NCBI GenBank assembly: GCA_026400415.1
Contig: JAPLPA010000253.1
Location: forward strand, 1-6,071
From: Afipia sp.
GTDB lineage: Bacteria; Pseudomonadota; Alphaproteobacteria; Rhizobiales; Xanthobacteraceae
Reading direction: 5' to 3'
Length of the DNA stretch: 6,071 nt
Shown: positions 1-6,071 of the stretch, piece by piece
Position numbering within the stretch: the first letter of the stretch is position 1
Layout: each line of letters starts with the position of its first letter
Translations under genes and position numbers: made by a program
The notes under the pieces: generated by a model
Databases searched by the model: none
What the model was told of the DNA's origin: nothing
The model's input: the letters and a program-made list of their open reading frames with translations, nothing else

Positions 1-436
1 CGACGACGAAAAGCTCGGTTTCCAGAAAGTCGCAAAGTTCTACTACTACCCCGGATGGTGGGAAGGCGGCCCGTCGCTGCATCACCTCGTCAATCTGGAG
101 AAGTGGAATTCGCTGCCGAAAGGATACCAGTCACTCATCAAGACTGCCTCGGCACTCGCCAACGAAACAATGATGGCGCGCTACGATGCGTACAATCCCG
201 CAGCACTCAAGCGGCTGGTCGGAGGCGGCACGCAGCTTCGTCCGTTCCCGAACACGGTGATGGATGCATCGCTCAAGGCCGCCAACGAGGTTTATGCGGA
301 AACGTCGGCGACCAACGCGAACTTCAAGAAAATCTACGATCACATGGCCGCCTTCCGTAACGAGCAGTATACGTGGTGGCAGGTTGCGGAATACGCCAAC
401 GACAGCTTCATGATCCGTTCACGTACCAAGAGCTGA
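1..436 (+). CDS. dctP: TRAP transporter substrate-binding protein DctP/TakP type (C-terminal part, 5' truncated)
   Basis: This is the last 144 residues of a periplasmic TRAP-transporter binding protein, read in frame from base 2 and ending in TGA at 434-436. It begins DDEKLGFQKVAKFYYYPGWW, followed by EGGP, a signature of the TakP-like / mannitol-chloroaromatic branch that binds small carboxylates such as 2-oxo acids. From memory of the R. sphaeroides TakP structure, Glu in WWEGG would be the counterpart of Glu240, which helps bind Na+/substrate. The Glu214-Trp215 pair would lie just upstream of the window. The rest is helical and ends with the WWQVAEYANDSFMIRSR region. The signal peptide, substrate arginine and start are outside the window. 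Its partner membrane subunits dctQ and dctM lie on the opposite strand, so this gene is convergent to them. The family is clear; the actual substrate is not known. Confidence 0.9.
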   Translation, partial: DDEKLGFQKVAKFYYYPGWWEGGPSLHHLVNLEKWNSLPKGYQSLIKTASALANETMMARYDAYNPAALKRLVGGGTQLRPFPNTVMDASLKAANEVYAETSATNANFKKIYDHMAAFRNEQYTWWQVAEYANDSFMIRSRTKS

Positions 437-460
437 TCGGCGACTTACATACCGCCAAAG

Positions 461-496
461 CAAAACCCCGGCCCTCGCAAAGAGGCCGGGGTTTTG
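461..496. terminator. Bidirectional Rho-independent terminator between dctP and the dctQM-nhaD operon
   Basis: Bases 461-473 and 484-496 form a perfect 13-bp inverted repeat around a 10-base loop. The stem core is CCCCGGCC/GGCCGGGG, flanked by AAAA on the left arm and TTTT on the right arm. The U tract therefore exists on both strands. It starts 25 bases after the dctP stop and lies about 125 bases beyond the nhaD stop on the minus strand, so it can end both convergent transcripts. Confidence 0.9.
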
Positions 497-520
497 TTGT
501 GCATCCGCGGTCTGATTGTT

Positions 521-598
521 GTCGTTTGGAGGTTGTCCGAAATCGAGCCGCCGCTCGGGTTAAATCTGAATGTCGACCTTGCTGGGCTATCGCCGGAC
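521..598 (-). pseudogene. Remnant of a second dctM 3' end (diverged C-terminal tail)
   Basis: Read on the minus strand, 563-586 encodes PSKVDIQI, followed by a TAA stop (560-562), five codons, and then LDFGQP at 530-547. The intact dctM ends with PSKVDIQI, seven residues, then LDFGQP and three more residues (1977-2039). In the SKVDIQI block 17 of 21 bases match and every change is a synonymous third-base change. In LDFGQP all six residues are kept despite 5 differing bases. Upstream, TCCGGCGATAG (588-598) resembles dctM TCCGACGTTGA, but one base appears deleted and the frame is lost. There is no start codon or body, so this is the stranded end of a dctM homologue, not a gene. Because the copies are diverged, it is not a fresh target-site duplication. 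Where it ends on the dctP side is unclear; the frame stays open into the terminator. Confidence 0.75.
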
Positions 599-619
599 TT
601 ACTTCTTCGCATCTAGGGC

Positions 620-1900
620 TTAATGGAATAGCCTGTACTGCACGATATAAACGGCAGCGCCACCGAGGTAGCCGAGCAATGCCAGCCCGCTAATTCGCTT
701 AACGTACCAGAAGAAGTAGATTTTCTCGAGGCCCATTGCCGCCACCCCAGCGGCTGAACCGATGATCAGGATCGAGCCACCGGTCCCGGCACAATAAGCG
801 ATAAATTCCCAGAGAAAGCTGTCCGTTGGGTACTGGGCGAGATTGTACATCCCCATAGTGGCCGCAACGAGCGGAACATTATCTACGATCGCGCTGAGGA
901 GCCCCAATGCAATAACGATGAGCTCCTGTCGTCCAAAGATCCGGTCCAACCATTGGGCTAGCGCCTCAAGGACGTGGGTATGCTCAAGGGTAGCGACCGC
1001 CAACAAAATGCCGATGAAAAAGACTATCGAACTCATATCTATACGCGTGAGCGCATGAACTGGCGTCAGGCGATGTTTTTCATCCGCATCCTTATCTCGA
1101 TGGATCAATTCACCTACGAGCCAAAGGACTCCCAACCCAAAAAGAATCCCCATGAAGGGCGGTAAGTGGGTGACTGTTTTGAACAACGGCACAGCAATCA
1201 AAAGCACAAGGCCAAGAAAGAAGATTAAATTTCGTTCGAATGAACTCGTCTTCCTCATCGCATGTTCGGCGGCAACCGGTGGAACGATATTCTTGCCTCT
1301 AAGCGAATAGCTAACCACTAACAATGGAATTATCAGATTCACAAGTGCAGCGGGGAAAACTCCATCAATAATCGCGAGCGGCGTAATCTGTCCGCCGATC
1401 CAAAGCATGGTGGTCGTGACATCGCCAATCGCGGACCAAGCGCCTCCGGCATTAGCTGCAATCACAATCATTGCTGCAAAAAAAAGTCGGTCCTCTTGAC
1501 TGTCCGAAATCTTCTTCATCAGCGATATCATGACGATTGTCGTCGTTAGATTGTCGAGGACCGCGCTGAGAAAAAAGGTCACAAACCCGATGATCCACAT
1601 TAAGGTGACCTGTCTCTTTGTGCGGATCAGCGCAGTGATAACCTCGAACCCATCGTGAGCATCGATCACCTCGACAATAGTCATCGCCCCGATCAAGAAA
1701 AAGACGATCTGTGCGGTTGCGGCGACTGATGTATTGAGTTGGTTTCCGATCAACGTCTGATCGCCGCCGAACAGTGCGTACACCGTCCAGAGAACTCCTG
1801 CTCCGACTAACGCCGAGGCCGACTTATTGATATTGATAGGATGTTCGAGCGCGATAGCGGCGTACGCGATAATGAAAATTATAACAACTGCGCCGATCAA
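620..1900 (-). CDS. nhaD: NhaD-type Na+/H+ antiporter (ion transporter superfamily)
   Basis: A 426-residue polytopic inner-membrane protein that by family exchanges cytoplasmic Na+ (or Li+) for external H+. About 11-13 hydrophobic segments are visible. The N-terminus has the NhaD-like AYAAIALEHPININKSASAL (about 13-32), then IGAMTIVEVIDAHDGF (70-85). The two inverted halves of the superfamily show as paired motifs: LSAVLDNLTTTIVM (111-124) with LSAIVDNVPLVAATM (335-349), and GGAWSAIGDVTTTMLW (152-167) with GTGGSILIIGSAAG (372-385). D116/N117 and D340/N341 are the likely ion-site residues. The start is TTG at 1898-1900, because an in-frame TAA lies two codons upstream and AGGTG is 6 bases before it. 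It follows dctM by 67 bases on the same strand and is probably co-transcribed. Sampled blocks at 1201-1260 and 1501-1560 are about 40% GC, lower than neighbouring genes, which suggests transfer. An ArsB-like or other superfamily substrate is possible but less likely. Confidence 0.9.
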   Translation of the reverse strand: MIGAVVIIFIIAYAAIALEHPININKSASALVGAGVLWTVYALFGGDQTLIGNQLNTSVAATAQIVFFLIGAMTIVEVIDAHDGFEVITALIRTKRQVTLMWIIGFVTFFLSAVLDNLTTTIVMISLMKKISDSQEDRLFFAAMIVIAANAGGAWSAIGDVTTTMLWIGGQITPLAIIDGVFPAALVNLIIPLLVVSYSLRGKNIVPPVAAEHAMRKTSSFERNLIFFLGLVLLIAVPLFKTVTHLPPFMGILFGLGVLWLVGELIHRDKDADEKHRLTPVHALTRIDMSSIVFFIGILLAVATLEHTHVLEALAQWLDRIFGRQELIVIALGLLSAIVDNVPLVAATMGMYNLAQYPTDSFLWEFIAYCAGTGGSILIIGSAAGVAAMGLEKIYFFWYVKRISGLALLGYLGGAAVYIVQYRLFH

Positions 1901-1906
1901 AGTTTA

Positions 1907-1911
1907 CACCT
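1907..1911 (-). promoter_or_regulatory. Ribosome binding site that supports the TTG start of nhaD
   Basis: AGGTG on the minus strand, 6 bases before the TTG at 1898-1900. The spacer contains an in-frame TAA (1904-1906), so no earlier in-frame start is possible. The site is moderate in strength. Confidence 0.55.
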
Positions 1912-1967
1912 GTCGCTTGCTGTCGGAAATCGGTGATTTTGGTCTCGCTCGCTGCGGTATGGAAAAC

Positions 1968-3809
1968 TCACTTTGTCGGCTGTCCAAAATCCAATTGCGG
2001 CATTTCTTGTTGCTGAATTTGAATATCAACTTTGCTCGGGTCAACGTCGGAGCCTGCGCCCTTGTAATGCATGACCATTGAAGGAAAGGCTATAACGAGT
2101 CCCACCATGATGACTTGGATAATAACGAACGGTACCGCACCCCAATAAATCTGACCGGTGCTGACAGGCTCCATGATCTTGCCGTTCACGCGATCCTTAT
2201 AGGCTTCCTTCGGCGCGACGGAGCGCAGATAGAAAAGCGCAAAGCCAAACGGCGGATGCATGAACGATGTCTGCATGTTCACGCCCATGATGACGCCGAA
2301 CCAGATCAGGTCGATTCCCAAGCGTTCGGCAGCAGGGCCGAGCAGCGGAATGACGATGAAGGCGAGTTCGAAGAAATCGAGGAAGAAGGCGAGCACGAAG
2401 ACGAAGGCGTTGACGAAGATCAGGAAGCCGGTTTGGCCGCCGGGCAGCGATACCAACAGTTCTTCGACCCAGCGGTGGCCATCGACGCCGTAGAAGGTCA
2501 GCGAGAACACGCGCGCGCCGACCAGAATGAAGATCACGAATGCGGAAAGTTTGGCAGTGGATTCCGCCGCCTGACGCGTGAGGTCGAAGGTAAGGCGGCC
2601 CTTCATCATTGCGAGGATCATCGCGCCTGCAGCACCCATTGCGCCGCCTTCGGTCGGCGTTGCGACGCCGATGAAGATCGTGCCGAGCACGAGGAAGATG
2701 AGGCCGAGCGGCGGCACCATCACGAACACGACCTGTTCGGCGAGCTTCGACAGCAGTTTCAGCCGCAGGAGCTTGTTGAGGACCGCCAGCACGAAGGACA
2801 TCGCCACCACGATGGACATCGTCAGCACGACGTAATCGGCGCCGGCCTTCACCACGGTGAACGACATTGCGTACATCGCAATCGCCGTCGCAGCGACGAG
2901 CACCATGTACAAGGACATTGTCATGGTGCGAATGATGCCGATGAACATCTTGAAGAAGAGTCCGGTCAGAATGACGAACCAGAAGCCGTGCAGCACTAGC
3001 GGATTGGCCGAAATCTTGTCGAAGACCGGCGAGGTCCAGTCGAACAGGCCGAGCTTGACCACGAAGAAGTAGGCGGTCGCGGCTGCAGATAGCGCCGCAA
3101 GCGGCATGATGAGCGGGTGCTTCGCGGTTTCCGGCTCTCGCAAGGTTTGCGCTTCAAACGGAAGTCCCGGAACGGCTTTCGGCGCGAAAACCGAGACGAT
3201 GAAAATATAAACCGCATAGAGAATCGACAGCCCGATGCCGGGAATGAACGCGCCCTCGTACATGTCGCCGACGGACTTGCCGAGCTGGTCGGCCATCACG
3301 ATCAGAACGAGCGATGGCGGAATGATTTGCGCCAGCGTTCCAGAGGCCGCGATAACGCCGGTCGCGACGCGGCGGTCGTAACCGTAGCGCAGCATGATCG
3401 GCAGTGAGATCAGCCCCATCGAGATCACGGAGGCGGCGACAACGCCGGTGGTGGCTGCGAGCAGCGCACCGACGAACACGACCGCATAGGCGATGCCGCC
3501 GCGGATGCTGCCGAATAATTGCCCAATCGTCTCAAGCAAATCCTCGGCCATGCCGGATCTCTCCAGCACAAGCCCCATGAAGGTAAAAAACGGAATCGCC
3601 AGCAGCGTCTCGTTGTTCATCACGCCGTAGACGCGTTCAGGCAGCGCCTGAAGAAAGTCGGGGCGAAACAGTCCGAGTTCGATGCCGATGAAGGCGAACA
3701 GCAATCCGTTTGCGCCGAGTGAGAATGCCACCGGATATCCGATCAGCAGAAACAGCACGAGCGACGCAAACATGATCGGCGCCATGTAGTGAATGAACAG
3801 GGCTGCCAT
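1968..3809 (-). CDS. dctM: TRAP transporter large permease subunit DctM (long form), with an atypical 3' end
   Basis: A 613-residue inner-membrane protein that forms the translocation channel of a TRAP transporter, using the Na+ gradient to import the substrate delivered by DctP. The N-terminal half has conserved DctM features: NNETLLAIPFFTFMGLVLERSGMA (65-88, seen as two runs), LAATTGVVAASVISMG (117-132) and GTLAQIIPPSLVLIV (157-171). The second half has GVATPTEGGAMGAAGA (381-396) and FFLDFFELAFIVIPLL (475-490). Between the halves, about 225-360, lies an extra hydrophobic block. It makes the protein about 180 residues longer than the common ~430-residue DctM; this long form fits the mannitol/chloroaromatic (FcbT3-like) branch. 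The ATG start is 4 bases after the dctQ stop, with AAGG about 9 bases upstream, so translation is probably coupled. From about codon 550 (near base 2160) to the end, G/C at third positions falls to about 50%, against 75-83% in upstream samples. The tail also has a decayed twin at 521-598, so the gene may be a chimera. Confidence 0.93.
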   Translation of the reverse strand: MAALFIHYMAPIMFASLVLFLLIGYPVAFSLGANGLLFAFIGIELGLFRPDFLQALPERVYGVMNNETLLAIPFFTFMGLVLERSGMAEDLLETIGQLFGSIRGGIAYAVVFVGALLAATTGVVAASVISMGLISLPIMLRYGYDRRVATGVIAASGTLAQIIPPSLVLIVMADQLGKSVGDMYEGAFIPGIGLSILYAVYIFIVSVFAPKAVPGLPFEAQTLREPETAKHPLIMPLAALSAAATAYFFVVKLGLFDWTSPVFDKISANPLVLHGFWFVILTGLFFKMFIGIIRTMTMSLYMVLVAATAIAMYAMSFTVVKAGADYVVLTMSIVVAMSFVLAVLNKLLRLKLLSKLAEQVVFVMVPPLGLIFLVLGTIFIGVATPTEGGAMGAAGAMILAMMKGRLTFDLTRQAAESTAKLSAFVIFILVGARVFSLTFYGVDGHRWVEELLVSLPGGQTGFLIFVNAFVFVLAFFLDFFELAFIVIPLLGPAAERLGIDLIWFGVIMGVNMQTSFMHPPFGFALFYLRSVAPKEAYKDRVNGKIMEPVSTGQIYWGAVPFVIIQVIMVGLVIAFPSMVMHYKGAGSDVDPSKVDIQIQQQEMPQLDFGQPTK

Positions 3810-3813
3810 TGGA

Positions 3814-4443
3814 TCAGGACCTTACGTTGTGAATTGGCGCTATCCGCTCGCTATCTTCGGTCGCGATCGCCTGCGCAATTTTCAGCGCTTCAAGCTCCGC
3901 GATTTCGTGCGCGCTCAATGCATGCGCGTTTGGATCGGGCAGCAGACCCTTCATGATGGCGGCGCGCTTGATGATTTCAGAGACGGCTTGAACGAGCAGC
4001 AATGCGAACCCGATCATGATGAGCGACTTCGCGGGCCATTGCGGGAGGCCGCCGGCGCTGAACGACTGCTCTCTCTGATGGAACGATACCAGAAAGAACG
4101 GAATTGACGTGTAGAGCATGACGATGCACATCGGCACTAGAAAAAGCAGATGGCCGAACATGTCGATCCGGCTCCGCGTGCGCAGCGGCAGCATGTGATT
4201 GATGATGTCGATCTTGATGTGTTCGCCCTGGAGCAACGTCCACGGAGAGCAGAGCAGGAATACAATGCCGAAGAGTACCCACTGCAATTCAAGATAGGCA
4301 TTCGACGAGGAGTCGAACACCTTCCGGATGACGGCGTTCCCTGCAGAAATAATGACGGCCAAGACGATCAGCCACGCAACCCAGCGGCCGACAAACGCCG
4401 TGAACGCGTCGATCGCGCGGCTCACTTTCAGAAGTGCCTGCAA
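3814..4443 (-). CDS. dctQ: TRAP transporter small permease subunit DctQ
   Basis: A 209-residue inner-membrane protein with four predicted membrane helices (about 18-38, 50-68, 96-121 and 137-158), the layout of DctQ. It pairs with DctM to build the membrane part of the transporter. Recognisable family features are YLELQWVLFGIVFLL (50-64), LLQGEHIKIDI (70-80) between helices 2 and 3, and GGLPQWPAKSL (131-141) before helix 4. The hydrophilic tail after about residue 165 probably lies in the cytoplasm. The start is TTG at 4441-4443: an in-frame TAA sits two codons upstream, and a strong GGAGGA lies 7 bases away. dctM starts 4 bases after its stop, so the two form an operon. moaA, upstream on the same strand, is 226 bases away and probably a separate unit. 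Confidence 0.93.
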   Translation of the reverse strand: MQALLKVSRAIDAFTAFVGRWVAWLIVLAVIISAGNAVIRKVFDSSSNAYLELQWVLFGIVFLLCSPWTLLQGEHIKIDIINHMLPLRTRSRIDMFGHLLFLVPMCIVMLYTSIPFFLVSFHQREQSFSAGGLPQWPAKSLIMIGFALLLVQAVSEIIKRAAIMKGLLPDPNAHALSAHEIAELEALKIAQAIATEDSERIAPIHNVRS

Positions 4444-4450
4444 AAGTTAG

Positions 4451-4456
4451 TCCTCC
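4451..4456 (-). promoter_or_regulatory. Strong ribosome binding site that fixes the TTG start of dctQ
   Basis: GGAGGA within GGGGGAGGA on the minus strand, 7 bases before the TTG at 4441-4443. An in-frame TAA lies between the site and the start, so an upstream start is excluded. The next candidate, GTG at codon 7, would be too far from the site. Confidence 0.75.
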
Positions 4457-4488
4457 CCCAAAGCGCTCCCACCTTCTTGAGCTATGTT

Positions 4489-4505
4489 CCGACCGCAGGG
4501 ATCGG
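4489..4505. repeat. Small inverted repeat in the dctQ leader
   Basis: CCGACC and GATCGG flank a 5-base spacer, giving a 6-bp dyad with one imperfect position (a G-U pair in RNA). It lies about 45 bases upstream of the dctQ start. It could be an operator half-site pair or a leader hairpin, but a dyad this short is also expected by chance. Confidence 0.2.
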
Positions 4506-4548
4506 GGCATGCCGGCTTGTCCCAGCCGAGGGTGCGCGAAGTCGGCCA

Positions 4549-4577
4549 ACCAAATCAGCGCGTTTTGCCGCAGTCAA
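4549..4577 (-). promoter_or_regulatory. Candidate sigma70-type promoter for dctQM-nhaD
   Basis: On the minus strand TTGACT (4572-4577), which matches five of six consensus -35 bases, is followed after 17 bases by TTTGGT (4549-4554), a poor -10. It lies about 106 bases upstream of the dctQ start. The 226-base gap 4444-4669 otherwise holds only the ribosome site, a small dyad and the moaA 3' flank; no clear moaA terminator was seen there. Confidence 0.25.
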
Positions 4578-4669
4578 TTGGAAGTTTGGGGAGCGCACGC
4601 CGGATTTTTCTCAGAGTGGCGCGGTGGAAACAAACACCATAAAATCAGGCGTTTCGGCAACGAGGTACC

Positions 4670-5704
4670 TTATCCGCCGGTCACGCTCATGTGACGGCTG
4701 ACGCTTGGCCGGTTGTGGCGGCGGTCGATGATGAAGTCGTGGCCCTTCGGTTTGAGACCGATGGCGCGGTCGATCGTCTCGTTGAGCAGGCCGTCATCGA
4801 TCGAGGCGCGCAACGGCTTGCGCAAATCCGAGGCGTCCTCGTGACCCAGGCATGTATGGATCGTGCCGGTGCAGGTAATCCGCACGCGGTTGCATGACTC
4901 GCAGAAGTTATGGGTCATCGGCGTGATGAAGCCGAGCTTGCCGCCGGTCTCGCTGACGCGAACGTAGCGGGCAGGGCCTCCGCTGCTTTCGTCGAGGTCA
5001 GTCAAAGTAAATTTTTGCGCGAGCTGCGAGCGGACCATCGATAGCGGCACATATTGATCGATACGGCCGGCACCGATGTCACCCATCGGCATGACCTCGA
5101 TCAGCGTCAGATCCATATCCTTGCTATGCGCCCATTGCATCAGCGACGGAATCTCGTCCTCGTTCAAGTCCTTCAGCGCGACCGCGTTGATCTTGACCTT
5201 GAGGCCTGCGGCATGCGCGGCGTCAATTCCTGCGAGCACCTTGTTCAGATCGCCCCAGCGCGTGATCTCGCGGAATTTCGTGGCATCGAGCGTGTCGAGC
5301 GAGACGTTGATGCGCTTCACCCCGCAGTCGGCGAGTTCAGCGGCGTATTTTTCGAGCTGGGATCCGTTGGTCGTCAATGTCAGTTCATCGAGCGCGCCAT
5401 TTTGCAGGTAACGCGAGAGCGAACGCACCAGCGACATCACGTTGCGGCGGACCAGCGGCTCACCCCCGGTCAGGCGAAGTTTCCGCACGCCCTTGGCGAT
5501 AAACGCCGAACAAAGGCGGTCGAGTTCTTCCAACGAGAGCAAGTCGGATTTCGGCAGGAAAGTCATGTCCTCGGACATGCAGTAGAAGCACCGCAAATCG
5601 CAGCGATCCGTGACCGAGACACGCAAATAGGTGATCGTCCGGCCGTAAGGATCGACCATTCCCGATGAGGGTTTCAGCGAGGAATTTGGAGCAATCAGGT
5701 TCAT
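4670..5704 (-). CDS. moaA: GTP 3',8-cyclase MoaA (radical SAM, molybdenum cofactor biosynthesis)
   Basis: A 344-residue cytoplasmic radical SAM enzyme that, with MoaC, converts GTP to cyclic pyranopterin monophosphate, the first step of molybdenum cofactor synthesis. The N-terminal 4Fe-4S site is the CxxxCxxC motif in TDRCDLRCFYCM, with C35, C39 and C42. The SAM-contacting GGEP is at 80-83. The second, substrate-side cluster is CxxCx13C with C268, C271 and C285, in FCESCNRVRITCTGTIHTCL; C278 inside it is an extra cysteine. The protein ends in the catalytically important Gly-Gly (MSVTGG), so it looks complete and functional. Length fits the family (about 330-345). The ATG at 5702-5704 has only a weak AGGCG upstream; Met16 (MVDPYGRT) is a possible alternative start. 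It probably forms its own transcription unit. Its product would serve molybdoenzymes encoded elsewhere. Confidence 0.97.
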   Translation of the reverse strand: MNLIAPNSSLKPSSGMVDPYGRTITYLRVSVTDRCDLRCFYCMSEDMTFLPKSDLLSLEELDRLCSAFIAKGVRKLRLTGGEPLVRRNVMSLVRSLSRYLQNGALDELTLTTNGSQLEKYAAELADCGVKRINVSLDTLDATKFREITRWGDLNKVLAGIDAAHAAGLKVKINAVALKDLNEDEIPSLMQWAHSKDMDLTLIEVMPMGDIGAGRIDQYVPLSMVRSQLAQKFTLTDLDESSGGPARYVRVSETGGKLGFITPMTHNFCESCNRVRITCTGTIHTCLGHEDASDLRKPLRASIDDGLLNETIDRAIGLKPKGHDFIIDRRHNRPSVSRHMSVTGG

Positions 5705-5761
5705 CGACGCGCCTGCGGTTTCTGGATTTGGAACCGTTCACAGGTGTCCAAAGCCGAACTC

Positions 5762-5790
5762 AATCTAGGCACTAAGCGGCTCGCACACAA
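5762..5790 (-). promoter_or_regulatory. Weak candidate promoter for moaA
   Basis: TTGTGT (5785-5790) and TAGATT (5762-5767) on the minus strand are 17 bases apart, upstream of the moaA start. The -10 matches four of six consensus bases and the -35 three. The 120-base gap 5705-5824 shows no convincing terminator for the gene upstream and no recognisable riboswitch. Confidence 0.2.
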
Positions 5791-5824
5791 CGAAGCGAAA
5801 TGCCGGGTTTGCGCGAAAAGGCGA

Positions 5825-6071
5825 TTAGCGGGACGGTGGCGGCGGGAACGGAGATGAATCGTCCGCCGCAGGCGCGACAGACGGTCTCGGCTTCTTGGCC
5901 TTTGGAGCCTTCGGCGCGGCTTTCGGAGCTGCTTTGCCGCCTTTTTGCGGACCCGCCGGCTTCAATTCCGCGAAGACAGGGTTTGGATCGACGACGGTGA
6001 CGGCGCTCTGGCCTTGAGCGTAATCGGGACTTCCACTTGCGTCAGCCTGCTGGCGGATCACGAGGACAGGA
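5825..6071 (-). CDS. Unidentified protein with an Ala/Pro/Lys-rich C-terminal tail (N-terminus outside the window)
   Basis: The reading frame is open from the right edge of the window to TAA at 5825-5827, giving the last 81 residues of a longer protein. GTG at 6059-6061 could be mistaken for a start, but the frame continues upstream through Pro-Val-Leu. The first ~40 residues (VLVIRQQADASGSPDYAQGQ, then SAVTVVDPNPVFAEL) look like the end of a folded domain. The rest is low complexity: AAPKAAPKAPKAKKPRP, then acidic AADDSS and a run of prolines ending PPPPSR. Basic Ala/Pro/Lys tails like this are common on cell-envelope proteins of Hyphomicrobiales, so an envelope role is possible, but I do not recognise the family. 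It is on the same strand as moaA, 120 bases upstream of it. Confidence 0.7.
   Translation of the reverse strand, partial: PVLVIRQQADASGSPDYAQGQSAVTVVDPNPVFAELKPAGPQKGGKAAPKAAPKAPKAKKPRPSVAPAADDSSPFPPPPSR

Larger units (their letters stand above)
600..2160. other. Putative recombined segment carrying nhaD and the dctM 3' end
   Basis: This block has lower GC and third-base G/C (about 50-56% in samples of dctM codons 551-613 and nhaD codons 1-39) than dctM upstream of it (75-83% in two samples). It is bounded on the left by the decayed dctM tail at 521-598 and ends on the right inside dctM near codon 550. No transposase, integrase, terminal inverted repeats or tRNA were found, so homologous recombination inside dctM on one side and an illegitimate joint near 599-619 on the other is the favoured reading. 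Both boundaries are estimates. Confidence 0.5.

Noticed and set aside
1921..1932. A third copy of the TGTCCGAAATCG-like segment (found at 534-545) between nhaD and dctM, suggesting a further tail remnant
   Set aside because: A near-identical string also occurs inside nhaD at 1501-1511, where it encodes unrelated residues. The short match is therefore likely chance, and no flanking similarity extends it.
600..2160. An insertion sequence or integron-type cassette as the carrier of nhaD
   Set aside because: No transposase, integrase, terminal inverted repeats or attC-like structure was found. The flanking dctM-like sequences are diverged, unlike target-site duplications.
2115..2999. A 294-codon open frame on the plus strand, opposite dctM, rich in Glu, Asp, His and Arg
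   Set aside because: It is antisense to a well-conserved dctM. Its composition is what the reverse frame of hydrophobic, GC-rich codons produces, and no ribosome site or family resemblance is visible.
4650..4662. A small CGTT...AACG hairpin just after moaA as a possible terminator
   Set aside because: The stem is only 4 bp and the sequence after it lacks a proper U run.
5054..5668. A 204-codon plus-strand open frame within moaA
   Set aside because: It is opposite a moaA with all catalytic cysteines and GG terminus intact, and its translation resembles no known protein family.

Overview
The window looks like a piece of an alphaproteobacterial chromosome, most likely Hyphomicrobiales of the Bradyrhizobium/Rhodopseudomonas/Afipia/Nitrobacter kind. 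This is inferred from the roughly 60% GC codon usage in most genes, the style of the TRAP transporter and MoaA proteins, and an Ala/Pro/Lys-rich protein tail at the right edge. No rRNA, tRNA, CRISPR array or transposase gene was seen.

Layout: (1) bases 1-436, + strand: the C-terminal part of a DctP/TakP-type TRAP substrate-binding protein. (2) 437-619: a strong bidirectional hairpin terminator and a decayed, diverged second copy of the dctM 3' end. (3) 620-1900, - strand: an NhaD-type Na+/H+ antiporter with lower GC than its neighbours. (4) 1968-3809 and 3814-4443, - strand: dctM and dctQ, the large and small membrane subunits of the TRAP transporter. (5) 4444-4669: the dctQ leader. (6) 4670-5704, - strand: moaA, molybdenum cofactor biosynthesis. 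(7) 5825-6071, - strand: the C-terminal end of an unidentified protein.

Functionally, dctP, dctQ and dctM form one Na+-coupled organic-acid uptake system, but dctP is convergent to dctQM rather than in the same operon. nhaD lies behind dctQM on the same strand, so a Na+ extruder is probably co-transcribed with a Na+-driven importer. moaA is a separate housekeeping gene.

The main observation is a recombination scar around nhaD. The minus strand at 530-586, beyond nhaD, encodes PSKVDIQI, then a stop and five codons, then LDFGQP. The intact dctM ends with the same two blocks in the same order (1977-2039), and the differences inside both blocks are synonymous. The last ~60 codons of dctM also drop to about 50% G/C at third positions, like nhaD and unlike the rest of dctM (75-83% in samples). 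The simplest reading is that a segment of roughly 600-2160, carrying a foreign dctM 3' end plus nhaD, recombined into the resident dctM. The resident tail was left stranded between nhaD and dctP.
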